Below are positions 43,728 to 52,816 of a stretch of DNA of 64,000 bases, piece by piece (position 1 is the stretch's first letter; every line of letters starts with the position of its first letter). Location of the stretch: assembly GCF_017876435.1 (NCBI RefSeq), contig NZ_JAGIOA010000001.1, forward strand, positions 682,001 through 746,000. Reading direction: 5' to 3'. The notes beneath the pieces were generated by a model, which saw nothing but the letters and a program-made list of their open reading frames with translations, made no database searches and was not told the origin of the DNA. The position numbers and the translations under genes are program-made. This DNA comes from Microbacterium phyllosphaerae. GTDB taxonomy: Bacteria; Actinomycetota; Actinomycetes; Actinomycetales; Microbacteriaceae.

Positions 43728-44644
43728 CAGCGCACCTCCTCCTTCACATCGGAACCTCTCGTGGCGGAATCCGCCTCGGCCTTCTGAGTGAGTCGGACGA
43801 TCAGCTGCTGCAGAGAGACGGGCGCGAGATCGAGACCGGATGCCGTGACCTCGGCGCGCTCGGCGGGCGACAGCGCGCCGAGCACCGTGACGGATGCCAC
43901 GCGGCCGAGCGCCTCGCGATGCAGCACCTCGCGGTCGGCGGCCCAGGCGTCGACCTTGGCGGCGTCGCCGACCACGGTGACGGCGCGGTCGCGCACGGCA
44001 TCCGTGTCTTCGTTGAGCAGGATCTGCCCGTTGTCGATCACGATGACCTTCTCGATGAGATTCGAGACCTCGTCGATCAGGTGCGACGAGAGCACGATCG
44101 TGCGGGGGTGTTCGGCGTAGTCCTCGAGCAGCCGGTCGTAGAAGATCTGCCTGGCCACCGCGTCGAGACCCAGGTAGGGCTCGTCGAAGAAGGTGAGCTC
44201 GGCGCGGGAGGCGAGACCGATGATCACGCCCACGGCCGAGAGCTGACCGCGGGAGAGCTTCTTGATGGTCTGCTTCATCGGCAGCTGGAACTCGTCGACG
44301 AGCTCGTCTGCCAGGGCCTGATCCCAGTTGTCGAAGAAGAGGCTCGCGGCCTTGAACGCGTGACGCGGGTAGGCGTCATCCGGATACTTCTGGCTCTCGC
44401 GGACGAAGCAGATCCGATTCAGGACCCGGGCGTTCTCGTAGGGGTGCTCGCCGAAGACGCGCACGGTTCCGGACGACTCGAAGTTCTGCGCGGTGAGGAT
44501 CGACATGAGTGTCGTCTTGCCCGCGCCGTTGCGGCCGAGGAGTCCGTAGATCGCGCCCCCTTCGAGGGTGAGCGACACGTCGTCGAGCGCGTTCTTCTCC
44601 TTGTAGTGCTTCGTGAGGTTCTGGACCTCGATGACGGCGGTCAT
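43727..44644 (-). CDS. ABC transporter ATP-binding protein
   Basis: 305 aa. Walker A GRNGAGKTT (~37), signature LSRGQLSAVG (a variant of LSGGQ), Walker B LTFFDEPYLGLD and H-loop LSSHLIDEV. The Arg-for-Gly change in the signature (LSRGQ) is seen in YtrB-type ATPases. C-terminal ~80 residues have no recognised domain. Overlaps the GntR gene by 4 bases and its permease by 1. Confidence 0.9.
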   Translation of the reverse strand: MTAVIEVQNLTKHYKEKNALDDVSLTLEGGAIYGLLGRNGAGKTTLMSILTAQNFESSGTVRVFGEHPYENARVLNRICFVRESQKYPDDAYPRHAFKAASLFFDNWDQALADELVDEFQLPMKQTIKKLSRGQLSAVGVIIGLASRAELTFFDEPYLGLDAVARQIFYDRLLEDYAEHPRTIVLSSHLIDEVSNLIEKVIVIDNGQILLNEDTDAVRDRAVTVVGDAAKVDAWAADREVLHREALGRVASVTVLGALSPAERAEVTASGLDLAPVSLQQLIVRLTQKAEADSATRGSDVKEEVR

Positions 44645-45039
44645 GCGGGGGTCTTCCCTTCTGTCTGCGGTGTCTGTTCGGTGTGGGACGCGCGCTCGCG
44701 AAGCAGTGCGGCGAGGTCTTCGGCGCCGAGCCCCAGCGTGCGGGCCTCGGCGAGGAGCGGGTCGATGTAGCGGTCGGCGAATGCGGCGCGGCGCTCGCCG
44801 AGGAGCAGATCCTTCGCCCCGGCGGCGACGAACATGCCGATGCCGCGGCGCTTGTACAGCACTCCCTTGTCGGTGAGCATGGCGACTCCCTTCGCAGCCG
44901 TCGCGGGGTTGATCCGGTAGAAGCCGGCGAGCTCGTTGGTCGAGGGCGCCTGTGACTCCTCCGGAAGTGAGCCGTCGAGGATCGAGTCCTCGATCTGCTC
45001 GGCGATCTGGAGGAAGAGCGGCTTGCCTTCTTCGATCAC
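44641..45039 (-). CDS. GntR-family regulator, YtrA subfamily
   Basis: 132 aa. N-terminal GntR winged HTH (PLFLQIAEQIEDSILDGSLPEESQAPSTNELAGFYRINPATAAKGVAMLTDKGVLYKRRGIGMFV in part), and a short helical C-terminus (~50 residues) in place of a sensor domain, the YtrA layout. First in the operon with an ABC exporter. A dyad at 45052-45087 in its promoter predicts autorepression. Confidence 0.92.
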   Translation of the reverse strand: MIEEGKPLFLQIAEQIEDSILDGSLPEESQAPSTNELAGFYRINPATAAKGVAMLTDKGVLYKRRGIGMFVAAGAKDLLLGERRAAFADRYIDPLLAEARTLGLGAEDLAALLRERASHTEQTPQTEGKTPA

Positions 45040-45051
45040 GAGTCCTCCGCG

Positions 45052-45087
45052 GTGGTTAGTGGGTTACTTACTCGACTAGGTAACCAC
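45052..45087 (-). promoter_or_regulatory. Nested dyad operator for the YtrA-type regulator
   Basis: GTGGTTA (45052-45058) with TAACCAC (45081-45087), and inside it GGTTAC (45062-45067) with GTAACC (45080-45085), just upstream of the regulator's ATG (45039). Long-spaced dyads over the promoter are typical of YtrA sites. Confidence 0.7.
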
Positions 45088-45120
45088 TGAACCTCGATCG
45101 TGTCAACAGGTACGCGAAGA

Positions 45121-45146
45121 AGGGCGGATGCCGCAGCATCCGCCCT
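45121..45146. terminator. Hairpin terminator of the TetR-ABC operon
   Basis: AGGGCGGATGC (45121-45131) pairs with GCATCCGCCCT (45136-45146) around CGCA, 14 bases after the ABC-2 permease stop (minus strand). Confidence 0.8.
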
Positions 45147-45159
45147 CCCGTCCGAGACG

Positions 45160-45960
45160 TCAGCCGCGCAGGTCGCGGGCGCGCAGCGCGAGGGCCGACA
45201 CCGCGACGAACACCAGCGCCACTCCCCAGGTCAGCGCGAGGCCGCCGGGGTCGACGCCCTCGGCGAGCGGTGACTGCCGGTAGACCCAGGCGTAGGGCGA
45301 GAGGGCGTTCAGCCAGTCGAGATCCTTCGACTGCTTGGCGAGCGCCTGCAGGATGTATCCGACCACCGCGATACCCGCGCCCGCCCCGGTCGCCCAGGCC
45401 TTGCGCCCGGTCGCGGCTCCCGCGAGCAGCGCGGCGGATGCCGTGAGGAAGGCGAGTCCGGTGAGCGCGGCGCTGGCCCCGACGATCCGCCAGCCCTCGA
45501 GCCCGAGCTCGGCGGAGTCGTTCAACGCCCAGACGACGACGCCCGAGAACGCGCCGAGCCAGACCAGCCGGACGAGCACCGCGAGCGCCGACTCGAGTGC
45601 GTACTGACCGCGTCCGATGCCGTGTGCGAGGTCGAGCTCGGCGCGTCCGCTCTCCTCTGCCCCGCTTATCGCCGCAGAACCCCAGATCACGGCGGCGATC
45701 GTGAGCAGCAGAAAGCCCATCAGGCCGTAGAACGTGCTCTGGGTGTAGCCAGCGCCGCTCGAGATCTGGTCGTACCCGATGGTCTCGACGAGCTGCTTCG
45801 GGAGGGCGTCGATGATGTCCTGCATCTGCCCGTTGCCGCCGATGCTCGGATACAGCGGCAGATAGAGGAACAGCACGGCGGCGAGTCCGACCGTCCAGCC
45901 GAGAAGGCTCCGCCACGAGTCGCGCAGGGTGCGCCGGAACACCGGCAGGATGCCGTTCAT
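45160..45960 (-). CDS. ABC-2-type permease
   Basis: 266 aa with six membrane segments (SLLGWTVGLAAVLFLYLPL; FYGLMGFLLLTIAAVIW; LESALAVLVRLVWLGAFSGVVVW and others), half the length of the duplicated exporters of this kind, so it probably dimerises. C-terminus ends ALRARDLRG. The ATG overlaps the ATPase stop (ATGA). A homodimer driven by the upstream ATPase is likely. Confidence 0.88.
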   Translation of the reverse strand: MNGILPVFRRTLRDSWRSLLGWTVGLAAVLFLYLPLYPSIGGNGQMQDIIDALPKQLVETIGYDQISSGAGYTQSTFYGLMGFLLLTIAAVIWGSAAISGAEESGRAELDLAHGIGRGQYALESALAVLVRLVWLGAFSGVVVWALNDSAELGLEGWRIVGASAALTGLAFLTASAALLAGAATGRKAWATGAGAGIAVVGYILQALAKQSKDLDWLNALSPYAWVYRQSPLAEGVDPGGLALTWGVALVFVAVSALALRARDLRG

Positions 45961-47006
45961 CGCTGCACCTCCCCATCGGAGCCGTGTGACCCGTCGTGCC
46001 GATCGCGTCGCGATCGCCGGGTCGGTGCCGCGGTGGCGTCCGCCCCGGCAGTGGCGCGGGGTGTCGCGGGTGCCGCGCCGGATGCCGCCGAGTCGCCGTA
46101 CAGCCGCAGCACGGACTCCTCGAGGTCGGGCTCCTCGACCGTCAGATCCCGTACCTCGAAGGGCGCGAGGGCTTTGATGAACGGATCGATGGCGCCGTCG
46201 ATCGTGCCTGCCAGGTGCAGGATGCCGTCGGCATCCTGCACGTCGAGAGCCGTGAGCCCGGGAAGCCGGTCGAACTCGGCGCGGGCTGCCGCGGCATCCG
46301 CTGTCGCGAGTTCGGCACGCACCCGTCGGATCGAGCCCAGCCGCAGCGAGGCGACATCGCCGTCGGCGACCACCCGGCCATTCGCGAGCACCGCGACCTC
46401 GTCGGCCGTCTGCTGGATCTCGCTGAGCACATGCGAGCTGAGCAGCACGGTCTGCCCCGCATCCTTCGCCTCGCGCACCATCTGCAGGAACTCGCGCTGC
46501 ACCAGGGGGTCGAGGCCGCTCGTGGGTTCGTCGAGGATCAGCAGCTCGGGTCGATGCATGAACGCCTGGATGAGTCCGACCTTCTGCTTGTTGCCCTTCG
46601 ACAGTGTGCGGACGGGACGCGAGAGATCGACGCCGAGGCGATCGGCGAGATCGCGACCGGTGCGCAGGGTGGTGGCCGCGTCGCGGCTGCCCGAGACCTG
46701 GGCATAGAACGACAGCATCCGGTGGCCGCTCGATCGCCCCTCGAGGTGAAGCTCGCCGGGCACGTACCCGATGCGTCGACGCAGTGCCGCGCCGCCGTGG
46801 CGGGGGTCTTCGCCGAGGATCCGTACGCTGCCCGACGACGGTCGGATGATGTCGACCAGCGTGCGCAACGTGGTCGTCTTTCCGGCGCCGTTCGGGCCGA
46901 TGAGTCCGAAGACGGTTCCGGGTCGCACGTGCAGGTCGAGCTCGTGCAGCGCGATGCGGCTGCCGTAGCGCTTGTGCAGACGGTCGATCTCGATCGTGTC
47001 GGTCAT
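45957..47006 (-). CDS. ABC transporter ATP-binding protein (drug-export type)
   Basis: 349 aa. Walker A GPNGAGKTT (~42), signature LSKGNKQKVG, Walker B LLILDEPTSGLDP, H-loop LSSHVLSE. C-terminal ~35 residues are a charged, low-complexity Arg/Asp/His tail after the usual end. ATG 47006 (MTDTIEI) was chosen because the frame upstream is out of phase with the TetR coding sequence. Couples translationally to the TetR gene (stop/start overlap) and to its permease. Confidence 0.9.
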   Translation of the reverse strand: MTDTIEIDRLHKRYGSRIALHELDLHVRPGTVFGLIGPNGAGKTTTLRTLVDIIRPSSGSVRILGEDPRHGGAALRRRIGYVPGELHLEGRSSGHRMLSFYAQVSGSRDAATTLRTGRDLADRLGVDLSRPVRTLSKGNKQKVGLIQAFMHRPELLILDEPTSGLDPLVQREFLQMVREAKDAGQTVLLSSHVLSEIQQTADEVAVLANGRVVADGDVASLRLGSIRRVRAELATADAAAARAEFDRLPGLTALDVQDADGILHLAGTIDGAIDPFIKALAPFEVRDLTVEEPDLEESVLRLYGDSAASGAAPATPRATAGADATAAPTRRSRRDRHDGSHGSDGEVQR

Positions 47007-47659
47007 GATTCGTCTCCTTCCGAGGCGTTTCCCTGTGGCGTGAGTGCGTCGCGGGCGCTGTCGAGCAGCGCAGTCGTCGAGTAGATGCCGTGCGTGAGCA
47101 GCTCGAGCGTGGGCAGCGTCAGGCGGAGCAGCCCTGCGGGGCTCAGCTGGTCGGTGCCCAGGGCGCGCGCGATCTGACTGCGCATCACGACGGGTCCGAG
47201 GCCGATCAGCGTCACGAGCAGCGTCGTCATCTCGGGGTCGCTCAGGGGCTCGAGCATCCCCGCCTCGCTCTGTTCGGCGAGCATGCTGCGGGTGCTGCCC
47301 AGGAAGCTGTCGAACAGCCGGTCTGCCGCGGGCGAGCCGTCGACGAGCATGCGCGAGAGGTAGTCGACGTACGTGCCGTAGCGGTCGAGATCCTGAAGGG
47401 CGGCACGGATGCGGTCGCCGGTCGGCGCCTCGATGAGGTCGTGCTCCTCGTCGATGAAGACGCTGACCACGTGCTCGTCGCACTCGGTGCGGAGTGCATT
47501 CTTGTCGCCGAAATGGTGCACGATCAGCGCGGCGCTGACACCGGCCTGCGCGGCGATCGTCCGCATGCTGGTCGCATCGAATCCGTCGCGGGCGAAGGCG
47601 CCGATCGCGGCGTCGCGGATGCGGGCACGTGCGGTGAGATCGTCAGGAGCTGAACGCAT
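47003..47659 (-). CDS. TetR-family regulator
   Basis: 218 aa. N-terminal TetR HTH (ARIRDAAIGAFARDGFDATSMRTIAAQAGVSAALIVHHFGDKNAL in part), and a TetR C-terminal ligand domain. First gene of the ABC exporter operon; the promoter sequence (TGAACGAGTGTTTAG, minus strand, just upstream) is a plausible operator and partly palindromic. ATG 47659 (MRSAPDD) rather than the longer frame, which would lie over the divergent promoter of the methyltransferase gene. Confidence 0.92.
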   Translation of the reverse strand: MRSAPDDLTARARIRDAAIGAFARDGFDATSMRTIAAQAGVSAALIVHHFGDKNALRTECDEHVVSVFIDEEHDLIEAPTGDRIRAALQDLDRYGTYVDYLSRMLVDGSPAADRLFDSFLGSTRSMLAEQSEAGMLEPLSDPEMTTLLVTLIGLGPVVMRSQIARALGTDQLSPAGLLRLTLPTLELLTHGIYSTTALLDSARDALTPQGNASEGDES

Positions 47660-47720
47660 GTACAGCAGACTAAACACTCGTTCAGCCTCCGTCAAGAGGC
47701 ACCGCTCGTAGTCTTGAGAC

Positions 47721-48836
47721 GTGGACTTCCCCTACAGCCGCCTGCGCCGCTGGCCCGACGTCGAGGCCGACAATCTGCAGGCTCACGACGCGACAGACCT
47801 GCTGCTCGTCGAGCGCGCTCTGTCGCTCGGGATCGACGGACACGAGGTCGCGGTGATCGGCGACGAGTACGGCGCGATCACGCTGGCGCTGATCTCTGCC
47901 GGCCTCGACGGCGTGCGGGTGCACCAGGATCTCGCGACGGGACGGCGGGCCCTCGCTCGCAATGCCGAAGAGCTCGAGCTTGCAGGATTCTCGTCGCACG
48001 AGCTCGATGCGACACTGCTGGATGGGGCGCGACTCGTGCTGCTGCAGCTGCCCAAGGCGCTCGCCGAGCTCGAGGAGATCACGGATGCCGTGGCGCGCTG
48101 GGCCGCGCCCGACGTCGTGCTCGTCGCCGGTGGCCGCGTGAAGCACATGACCATCGCGCAGAACGAGGTGCTCGGACGCGGTTTCGCGCAGGTCCAGGCG
48201 CAGCGGGCCGAACGGAAGTCACGATTGGTCGTCGCGAGCGAACCGCGGACAGTGCCCCCCGAACCGCCGTTTCCTGTCGTGGCACAGCACGACGGACTGA
48301 CCCTAGCCGCCCACGGCGGCGCGTTCGCGGGTGCCAAGCTCGACATCGGCACGAGGGTGCTGCTCGAGGTGCTCGGCGTCGACGGCGGGCCGTCGACGCC
48401 GACTCCGACTGTCGTCGATCTCGGCTGCGGAGCGGGTGCGCTCGCCGCGTCCTACGCCCTCGCGCACCCCGATGCGCGCGTCATCGCCACCGACCGGTCG
48501 GCCGCAGCCGTGGCCTCGGCTCGCGCGACCATGGCAGCGAACGGTGTCGCCGATCGGGTCACGGTGATGCACGACGACGCCGGATCCGAACTCGCCGACG
48601 CCAGCGCCGACGTCGTGCTGCTCAACCCGCCCTTCCACCTCGGCAGCAGCGTGCACACCGGGGCGGCGACGCGTCTGTTCGAGGCCGCCGCCCGCATCCT
48701 CCGCCCCGGCGGCGAGCTCTTCACGGTCTTCAACTCGTCGCTCGGATACCGTGCCGAACTGACCCGTCTCGTGGGTGTCACCGAGCAGCTCGAGCGCACC
48801 CCGAAGTTCACCGTGACGCGCAGCATCCGCCGCTGA
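47721..48836 (+). CDS. rRNA small-subunit-type methyltransferase (RsmC/RlmG-like)
   Basis: 371 aa. Two similar halves; the C-terminal half (~195-371) has the SAM-binding VVDLGCGAGALAA and the catalytic NPPFHLGSSVHTG of N2-guanine methyltransferases (MTS domain). The N-terminal half is a degenerate copy that retains AVIGDEYGAITL. This duplicated layout is that of RsmC/RlmG. Probably methylates a guanine of 16S or 23S rRNA. GTG 47721 chosen at the first residues of the domain. Confidence 0.88.
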   Translation: MDFPYSRLRRWPDVEADNLQAHDATDLLLVERALSLGIDGHEVAVIGDEYGAITLALISAGLDGVRVHQDLATGRRALARNAEELELAGFSSHELDATLLDGARLVLLQLPKALAELEEITDAVARWAAPDVVLVAGGRVKHMTIAQNEVLGRGFAQVQAQRAERKSRLVVASEPRTVPPEPPFPVVAQHDGLTLAAHGGAFAGAKLDIGTRVLLEVLGVDGGPSTPTPTVVDLGCGAGALAASYALAHPDARVIATDRSAAAVASARATMAANGVADRVTVMHDDAGSELADASADVVLLNPPFHLGSSVHTGAATRLFEAAARILRPGGELFTVFNSSLGYRAELTRLVGVTEQLERTPKFTVTRSIRR

Positions 48837-49190
48837 TCCCGCCTCCGAAACGCCCGTGTCGCACCGCGCCGCGACGGTGTCCGAAACCCGCACAATCCCC
48901 CGGTCAGCCGACGGAACTGAACGACACTCGAGATTGCGGATTTGCCCCTGACCGGCCATTTCGTTACGTTGGTTGGTGGGCCTGACGGCCCGAAGACCAG
49001 TCCGCGACCACGTCCTTCTTTCGAATGTGCTGTGCTGCGAAGAGGCGTGGACGTACGGTCGATGCTCTATAGCGGCGGATCCGAAATCCGCCGCCTGCGC
49101 CGCCACAGCATGCACTCGAAACGGCCCTGAGAACATCACCCGGGCGTAACCGAAGCAGGCTCAGCCGCAGAGGCGAGCCGCAGGGGAAAC
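48837..49190. other. Gap of 354 bases without a gene
   Basis: No ORF with protein-like composition. One small hairpin, GGCGGAT...ATCCGCC (49074-49092), lies in what would be the leader of the ProV-type operon; it is weak and may have no role. Nothing else recognised. Confidence 0.6.
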
Positions 49191-50495
49191 GTGTCCGAAA
49201 TCGCTCTTGAAGCGCGCAATCTGTTCAAAGTGTTCGGGAAGAATCCGAGCAGTGCCGTCCGTCGTCTGAAGGCCGGTGAGAGCAGGTCCGCAGTCAGCGA
49301 CGCAGGAACCGCCGCCGTCATCGACGCCAGTTTCACCGTCAACCGGGGTGAGATCTTCGTGATCATGGGGCTCTCCGGCTCCGGCAAGTCCACCATCATC
49401 CGCATGCTCAACGGGCTGCACGAGGCGAGCGACGGATCCGTCGTCGTGAACGGCGACCCCATCACGGGCATCCCGTCGTCGCGTCTGCGGGAGATCCGCC
49501 GCGACCGCATCTCGATGGTGTTCCAGCACTTCGCTCTGCTGCCCCACCGCACGGTCGCCGCGAACGTCGCCTACCCGCTCGAACTCAAGGGCGTCGGCAA
49601 GGACGAACGCCTGAAGAAGGCCGAGGAGATCCTCGCCCTGGTGGGGCTCGAGGGCCAGGCTGACAAGCTGCCGTCCGAGCTCTCGGGCGGCATGCAGCAG
49701 CGTGTGGGCATCGCCCGTGCGCTCGCCGCCGACTCCGACATCCTGCTCATGGACGAGGCGTTCAGCGCGCTCGACCCGCTGATCCGTCGCGAGATGCAGG
49801 AGCAGCTGCTCGAACTCCAGGAGAAGCTGCAGAAGACGATCGTCTTCATCACCCACGACCTCAACGAGGCCATGTTCCTCGGCGACCGCATCGCCGTGAT
49901 GCGTGACGGTCGCATCGTGCAGATCGGCACGCCGGAGGACATCCTCACCGACCCCGCCAACGACTACGTCGAGCAGTTCGTGCAGGACGTCGACCGTGCC
50001 CGCGTGCTCACCGCCGCGAACGTCATGGAGCGCCCGCGCCCGGTCGTCGCCGAGACCGCCGGCCCCCGCACGGCGCTGCGCCAGATGCGAGACGCGTTCA
50101 TGTCGGCCACCTATGTCACGGGCCGCGACCGCAAGCTGCTCGGCATCGTCACCGACCGCGATGCCGTCAAGCTCGTGCGCAAGGGCGTGTCGACCCTCGA
50201 GTCGATCATCAAGCCGGTGCCGCAGAGCGTCAGCAAGGACGAAGTCCTGATGAACCTCTTCATCCCGTCGGTCGAGTCGCCGCTGCCGCTGGCAGTGGTG
50301 GATGCCGAGGGCCGCCTCGTCGGCGTGATCCCCCGCATCACCCTGCTCGCCGCCCTCGGCCCCGGCCCGGGCGCGACCGGCGAGCTCACCCTGCCGCTTC
50401 TCCCGATGCCGCAGGCCGAGATCGATGCAGTACTCGATGACGGATGGACGGCCGACACGCAGCCGGCTGCCGCGACGACGGAGGAGGTGCGCTGA
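49191..50495 (+). CDS. Quaternary-amine ABC transporter, ATP-binding subunit with CBS pair (ProV-like)
   Basis: 434 aa. Walker A GLSGSGKST (~63), signature LSGGMQQRVG, Walker B ILLMDEAFSALDP, H-loop ITHDLNEA, followed by a tandem CBS module (~275-395: VMERPRPVVAE..., then FIPSVESPLPLAVVDAEGRLVGVI), as in ProV/OpuAA, where CBS senses ionic strength. A 40-residue insertion (SSAVRRLKAGESRSAVSDAGT) occurs before Walker A. GTG 49191 chosen, in frame and at the family N-terminus. The stop overlaps the next start (TGATG). Confidence 0.9.
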   Translation: MSEIALEARNLFKVFGKNPSSAVRRLKAGESRSAVSDAGTAAVIDASFTVNRGEIFVIMGLSGSGKSTIIRMLNGLHEASDGSVVVNGDPITGIPSSRLREIRRDRISMVFQHFALLPHRTVAANVAYPLELKGVGKDERLKKAEEILALVGLEGQADKLPSELSGGMQQRVGIARALAADSDILLMDEAFSALDPLIRREMQEQLLELQEKLQKTIVFITHDLNEAMFLGDRIAVMRDGRIVQIGTPEDILTDPANDYVEQFVQDVDRARVLTAANVMERPRPVVAETAGPRTALRQMRDAFMSATYVTGRDRKLLGIVTDRDAVKLVRKGVSTLESIIKPVPQSVSKDEVLMNLFIPSVESPLPLAVVDAEGRLVGVIPRITLLAALGPGPGATGELTLPLLPMPQAEIDAVLDDGWTADTQPAAATTEEVR

Positions 50496-51523
50496 TGGAT
50501 GGTTTCCGCATTCCCCTCGGCAGCTGGGTCGCCACAGGCGTCGACTGGATCAAGACGAACCTCGACGGTCTGCTCGACGTCATCTCGTTCGTCGTCAGCT
50601 TCCTGGTCGACGGTCTCACCCGCGCGCTGCTCAGCCCGCACTTCATCGTCATCATCCTGATCGCCGCGTTCATCGCGTGGCTCGTGCGCTCCTGGCAGCT
50701 CGCGATCGGAACGATCATCTCGTTCGGGTTGATCGTCGCCATGAACCTCTGGGTTCCGGCGATGCAGACGCTCGCCCTCGTGCTCGTCGCCGCCGTGATC
50801 GCCGTGCTCATCGCCGTGCCGCTCGGCATCTGGTCGGCCCGCAACGCCACCGTGCGCGCGGTTCTCAAGCCCGTGCTCGACTTCATGCAGACCATGCCGG
50901 CGTTCGTGTACCTGATCCCCGCGATCGTGTTCTTCAGCATCGGCGTCGTGCCCGGCCTCGTCGCGACCGTGATCTTCGCGCTGCCTCCGGGCGTGCGTCT
51001 CACCGAGCTCGGCATCCGCGGAGTCGACTCCGAGACCGTCGAGGCCGGTCAGGCGTTCGGTGCGAAGCCGGGGCAGATCCTGCGCGGCATCCAGCTTCCG
51101 CTCGCCATGCCGACGATCCTCGCCGGCGTCAACCAGGTCATCATGCTCGCGCTGTCGATGGCGGTCATCGCCGGAATGGCGGGTGCGGACGGCCTCGGAA
51201 AGATCGTCGTCGAAGCCATCTCGACCATCAACATCGCCAAGGGCGTCGAGGCGGGTCTGGGCGTCGTGCTCATCGCGGTCTTCCTCGACCGCGTCACCGC
51301 GGCCCTGGGCGATCTCGGCAGCAACCGCTCGTCGCTGCTCGGTCTGCTCGCGCGTCGTCGCACGCAGAAGCGCCTCGAGGCGGCATCCGCCGAGGCGGAG
51401 TCGACGGCATCCGGATCCACGTCGGTCTCGGCCGACGCTGCCGACTCGAAGGCCGCGGCCGACGCGGCCGATCGCGAGACGGCATCCCCGCGTCGCACCG
51501 CCGTCGGCGGCGGCGTGCACTGA
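50495..51523 (+). CDS. Quaternary-amine ABC transporter permease (ProW-like)
   Basis: 342 aa. Seven to eight hydrophobic segments with the ProW-type loop (PVLDFMQTMPAFVYLIPAIVFF in part; VEAGQAFGAKPGQILRGIQLPLAMPTILAGVNQ in part). Single permease, likely a homodimer. After the last helix, the C-terminal ~60 residues are an Ala/Ser/Asp-rich tail with no family homology. Starts at ATG 50495, overlapping the ProV-like stop. Confidence 0.9.
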   Translation: MDGFRIPLGSWVATGVDWIKTNLDGLLDVISFVVSFLVDGLTRALLSPHFIVIILIAAFIAWLVRSWQLAIGTIISFGLIVAMNLWVPAMQTLALVLVAAVIAVLIAVPLGIWSARNATVRAVLKPVLDFMQTMPAFVYLIPAIVFFSIGVVPGLVATVIFALPPGVRLTELGIRGVDSETVEAGQAFGAKPGQILRGIQLPLAMPTILAGVNQVIMLALSMAVIAGMAGADGLGKIVVEAISTINIAKGVEAGLGVVLIAVFLDRVTAALGDLGSNRSSLLGLLARRRTQKRLEAASAEAESTASGSTSVSADAADSKAAADAADRETASPRRTAVGGGVH

Positions 51524-51607
51524 CTCATCCCTCCCACAAGAGAACACGCAACACCGCAGTACACAGCAACACAGCACCCATATATACGGAACGAGAGAGA
51601 CACACAC

Positions 51608-52525
51608 ATGAAGAAGAAGTTCCTGACGATCGCGGCCATCGGAGCCGCAGCGACCCTGACCCTCGCCGGATGCAGCGGCGACGGCATGGGCGGCACCGGT
51701 GGAGGCACCGGCGGCGGAGACACCGGATCGGGCGACAAGGGTACGATCACCCTCGGGTTCCTGCCCTCGTGGACCGACGGACTCAGCACGGCGTACCTGC
51801 TGCAGGATCAGCTCGAGAAGATCGGCTACACCGTCGAGATGAAGACGCTGACCGAGGCGGGTCCGCTGTACACCGGCCTCGCCCAGGGCGACGTCGACAT
51901 GTACCCGTCGGCGTGGCCCGAGCTGACGCACGCCGAGTACATGGACACCTACGGCGACGACATCGAAGACCTCGGCGCGTACTACGACAACGCGAAGCTG
52001 ACCCTCGCGGTTCCGGAGTACTCCGACCTGAACTCGATCGAGGACCTCGCGGGCAAGGGCGCTGAGCTCGACGGCAAGATCTACGGCATCGAGCCGGGCG
52101 CCGGCCTCACCGCGCAGACCCAGAAGATGATGCCCGAGTACGGTCTCGACGGCGAGTACGAGCTCGTCACCTCGTCGACCGCGGCGATGCTCACCGAGCT
52201 GAAGTCCGCGACCGACAAGCAGGAGGACATCGTCGTCACGCTGTGGCGTCCGTTCTGGGCCAACGACGCCTTCCCCGTGAAGGACCTCGAAGACCCCAAG
52301 GGCGCCATGGGCGAGTCCGAGGCGCTGCACTTCCTCGGCACGAAGGGCTTCGCCGAGGAGTTCCCCGAGGCTGCCGAGCTGATCGAGCAGATCAAGCTCG
52401 ATGACGAGCAGTACGGCTCGCTCGAGGACATGGTCGTGAACGAGTACGGCGAGGGCAAGGAAGCGGATGCCATCGACGCCTGGCTCGAGGAGCACGGCGA
52501 CGAGTTCGACTGGGTCGTCAGCTGA
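51608..52525 (+). CDS. Quaternary-amine substrate-binding lipoprotein (ProX/OpuAC-like)
   Basis: 305 aa. MKKKFLT signal with hydrophobic core and lipobox LAGC (~22), Gly/Ser/Asp linker, then an OpuAC-type domain (ITLGFLPSWTDGLSTAYLL in part; VDMYPSAWPEL; VTLWRPFWAND), where the Trp residues typical of the betaine aromatic cage are present. AGAGAGACACACAC lies just upstream of the ATG; the 84-base gap from the permease allows separate expression. Confidence 0.92.
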   Translation: MKKKFLTIAAIGAAATLTLAGCSGDGMGGTGGGTGGGDTGSGDKGTITLGFLPSWTDGLSTAYLLQDQLEKIGYTVEMKTLTEAGPLYTGLAQGDVDMYPSAWPELTHAEYMDTYGDDIEDLGAYYDNAKLTLAVPEYSDLNSIEDLAGKGAELDGKIYGIEPGAGLTAQTQKMMPEYGLDGEYELVTSSTAAMLTELKSATDKQEDIVVTLWRPFWANDAFPVKDLEDPKGAMGESEALHFLGTKGFAEEFPEAAELIEQIKLDDEQYGSLEDMVVNEYGEGKEADAIDAWLEEHGDEFDWVVS

Positions 52526-52566
52526 CCTGACCCTGCTCGCTCCACAGTGTGGGGCCGACGTCACTC

Positions 52567-52604
52567 CGATGGGCGGAGGATCCGATGCGATCCTCCGCCC
52601 ATCG
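52567..52604. terminator. Hairpin terminator after the ProVWX-type operon
   Basis: CGATGGGCGGAGGATC (52567-52582) pairs perfectly with its inverse (52589-52604) around CGATGC, 42 bases after the binding-protein stop. Confidence 0.88.
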
Positions 52605-52676
52605 CTGTGTCGGCCGTGCGTCCGCGGGCGTGATCGTGGCCCTTCGTGCGGTTTGCTTCGTGATGACCTATCGCCC

Positions 52677-52747
52677 CGGGAGGAGAACTTCGTCTGGGGA
52701 GGAGGAGCAGTCGTGGTTCCTCCGCCCCAGGCGCAGATCTCCTCCCG
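52677..52747. repeat. CGGGAGGAGA-type long hairpin element, copy 1
   Basis: Outer arms CGGGAGGAGA (52677-52686) and TCTCCTCCCG (52738-52747) enclose a second stem CTGGGGAGGAGGA / TCCTCCGCCCCAG with one mismatch. A second copy of the family is at 60315-60385. It lies between the binding-protein gene and the DeoR-LacI regulator. Confidence 0.78.
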
Positions 52748-52774
52748 AGGGGCGGGCGCCCGACCCGCGGCTAT

Positions 52775-52796
52775 GTTGGGTTCTGTTGTATTCGAC
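52775..52796. promoter_or_regulatory. Putative operator of the DeoR-LacI regulator (site 1)
   Basis: GTTGGGTTCTGTTGTA (52775-52790) with downstream TCGAC, ~21 bases before the regulator's ATG. It matches 14 of 16 bases of the site at 53911, ahead of the target operon, so it is likely the regulator's binding site and implies autoregulation. Confidence 0.7.
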
Positions 52797-52816
52797 GGAG
52801 TCCCGACGGAGGAGAG

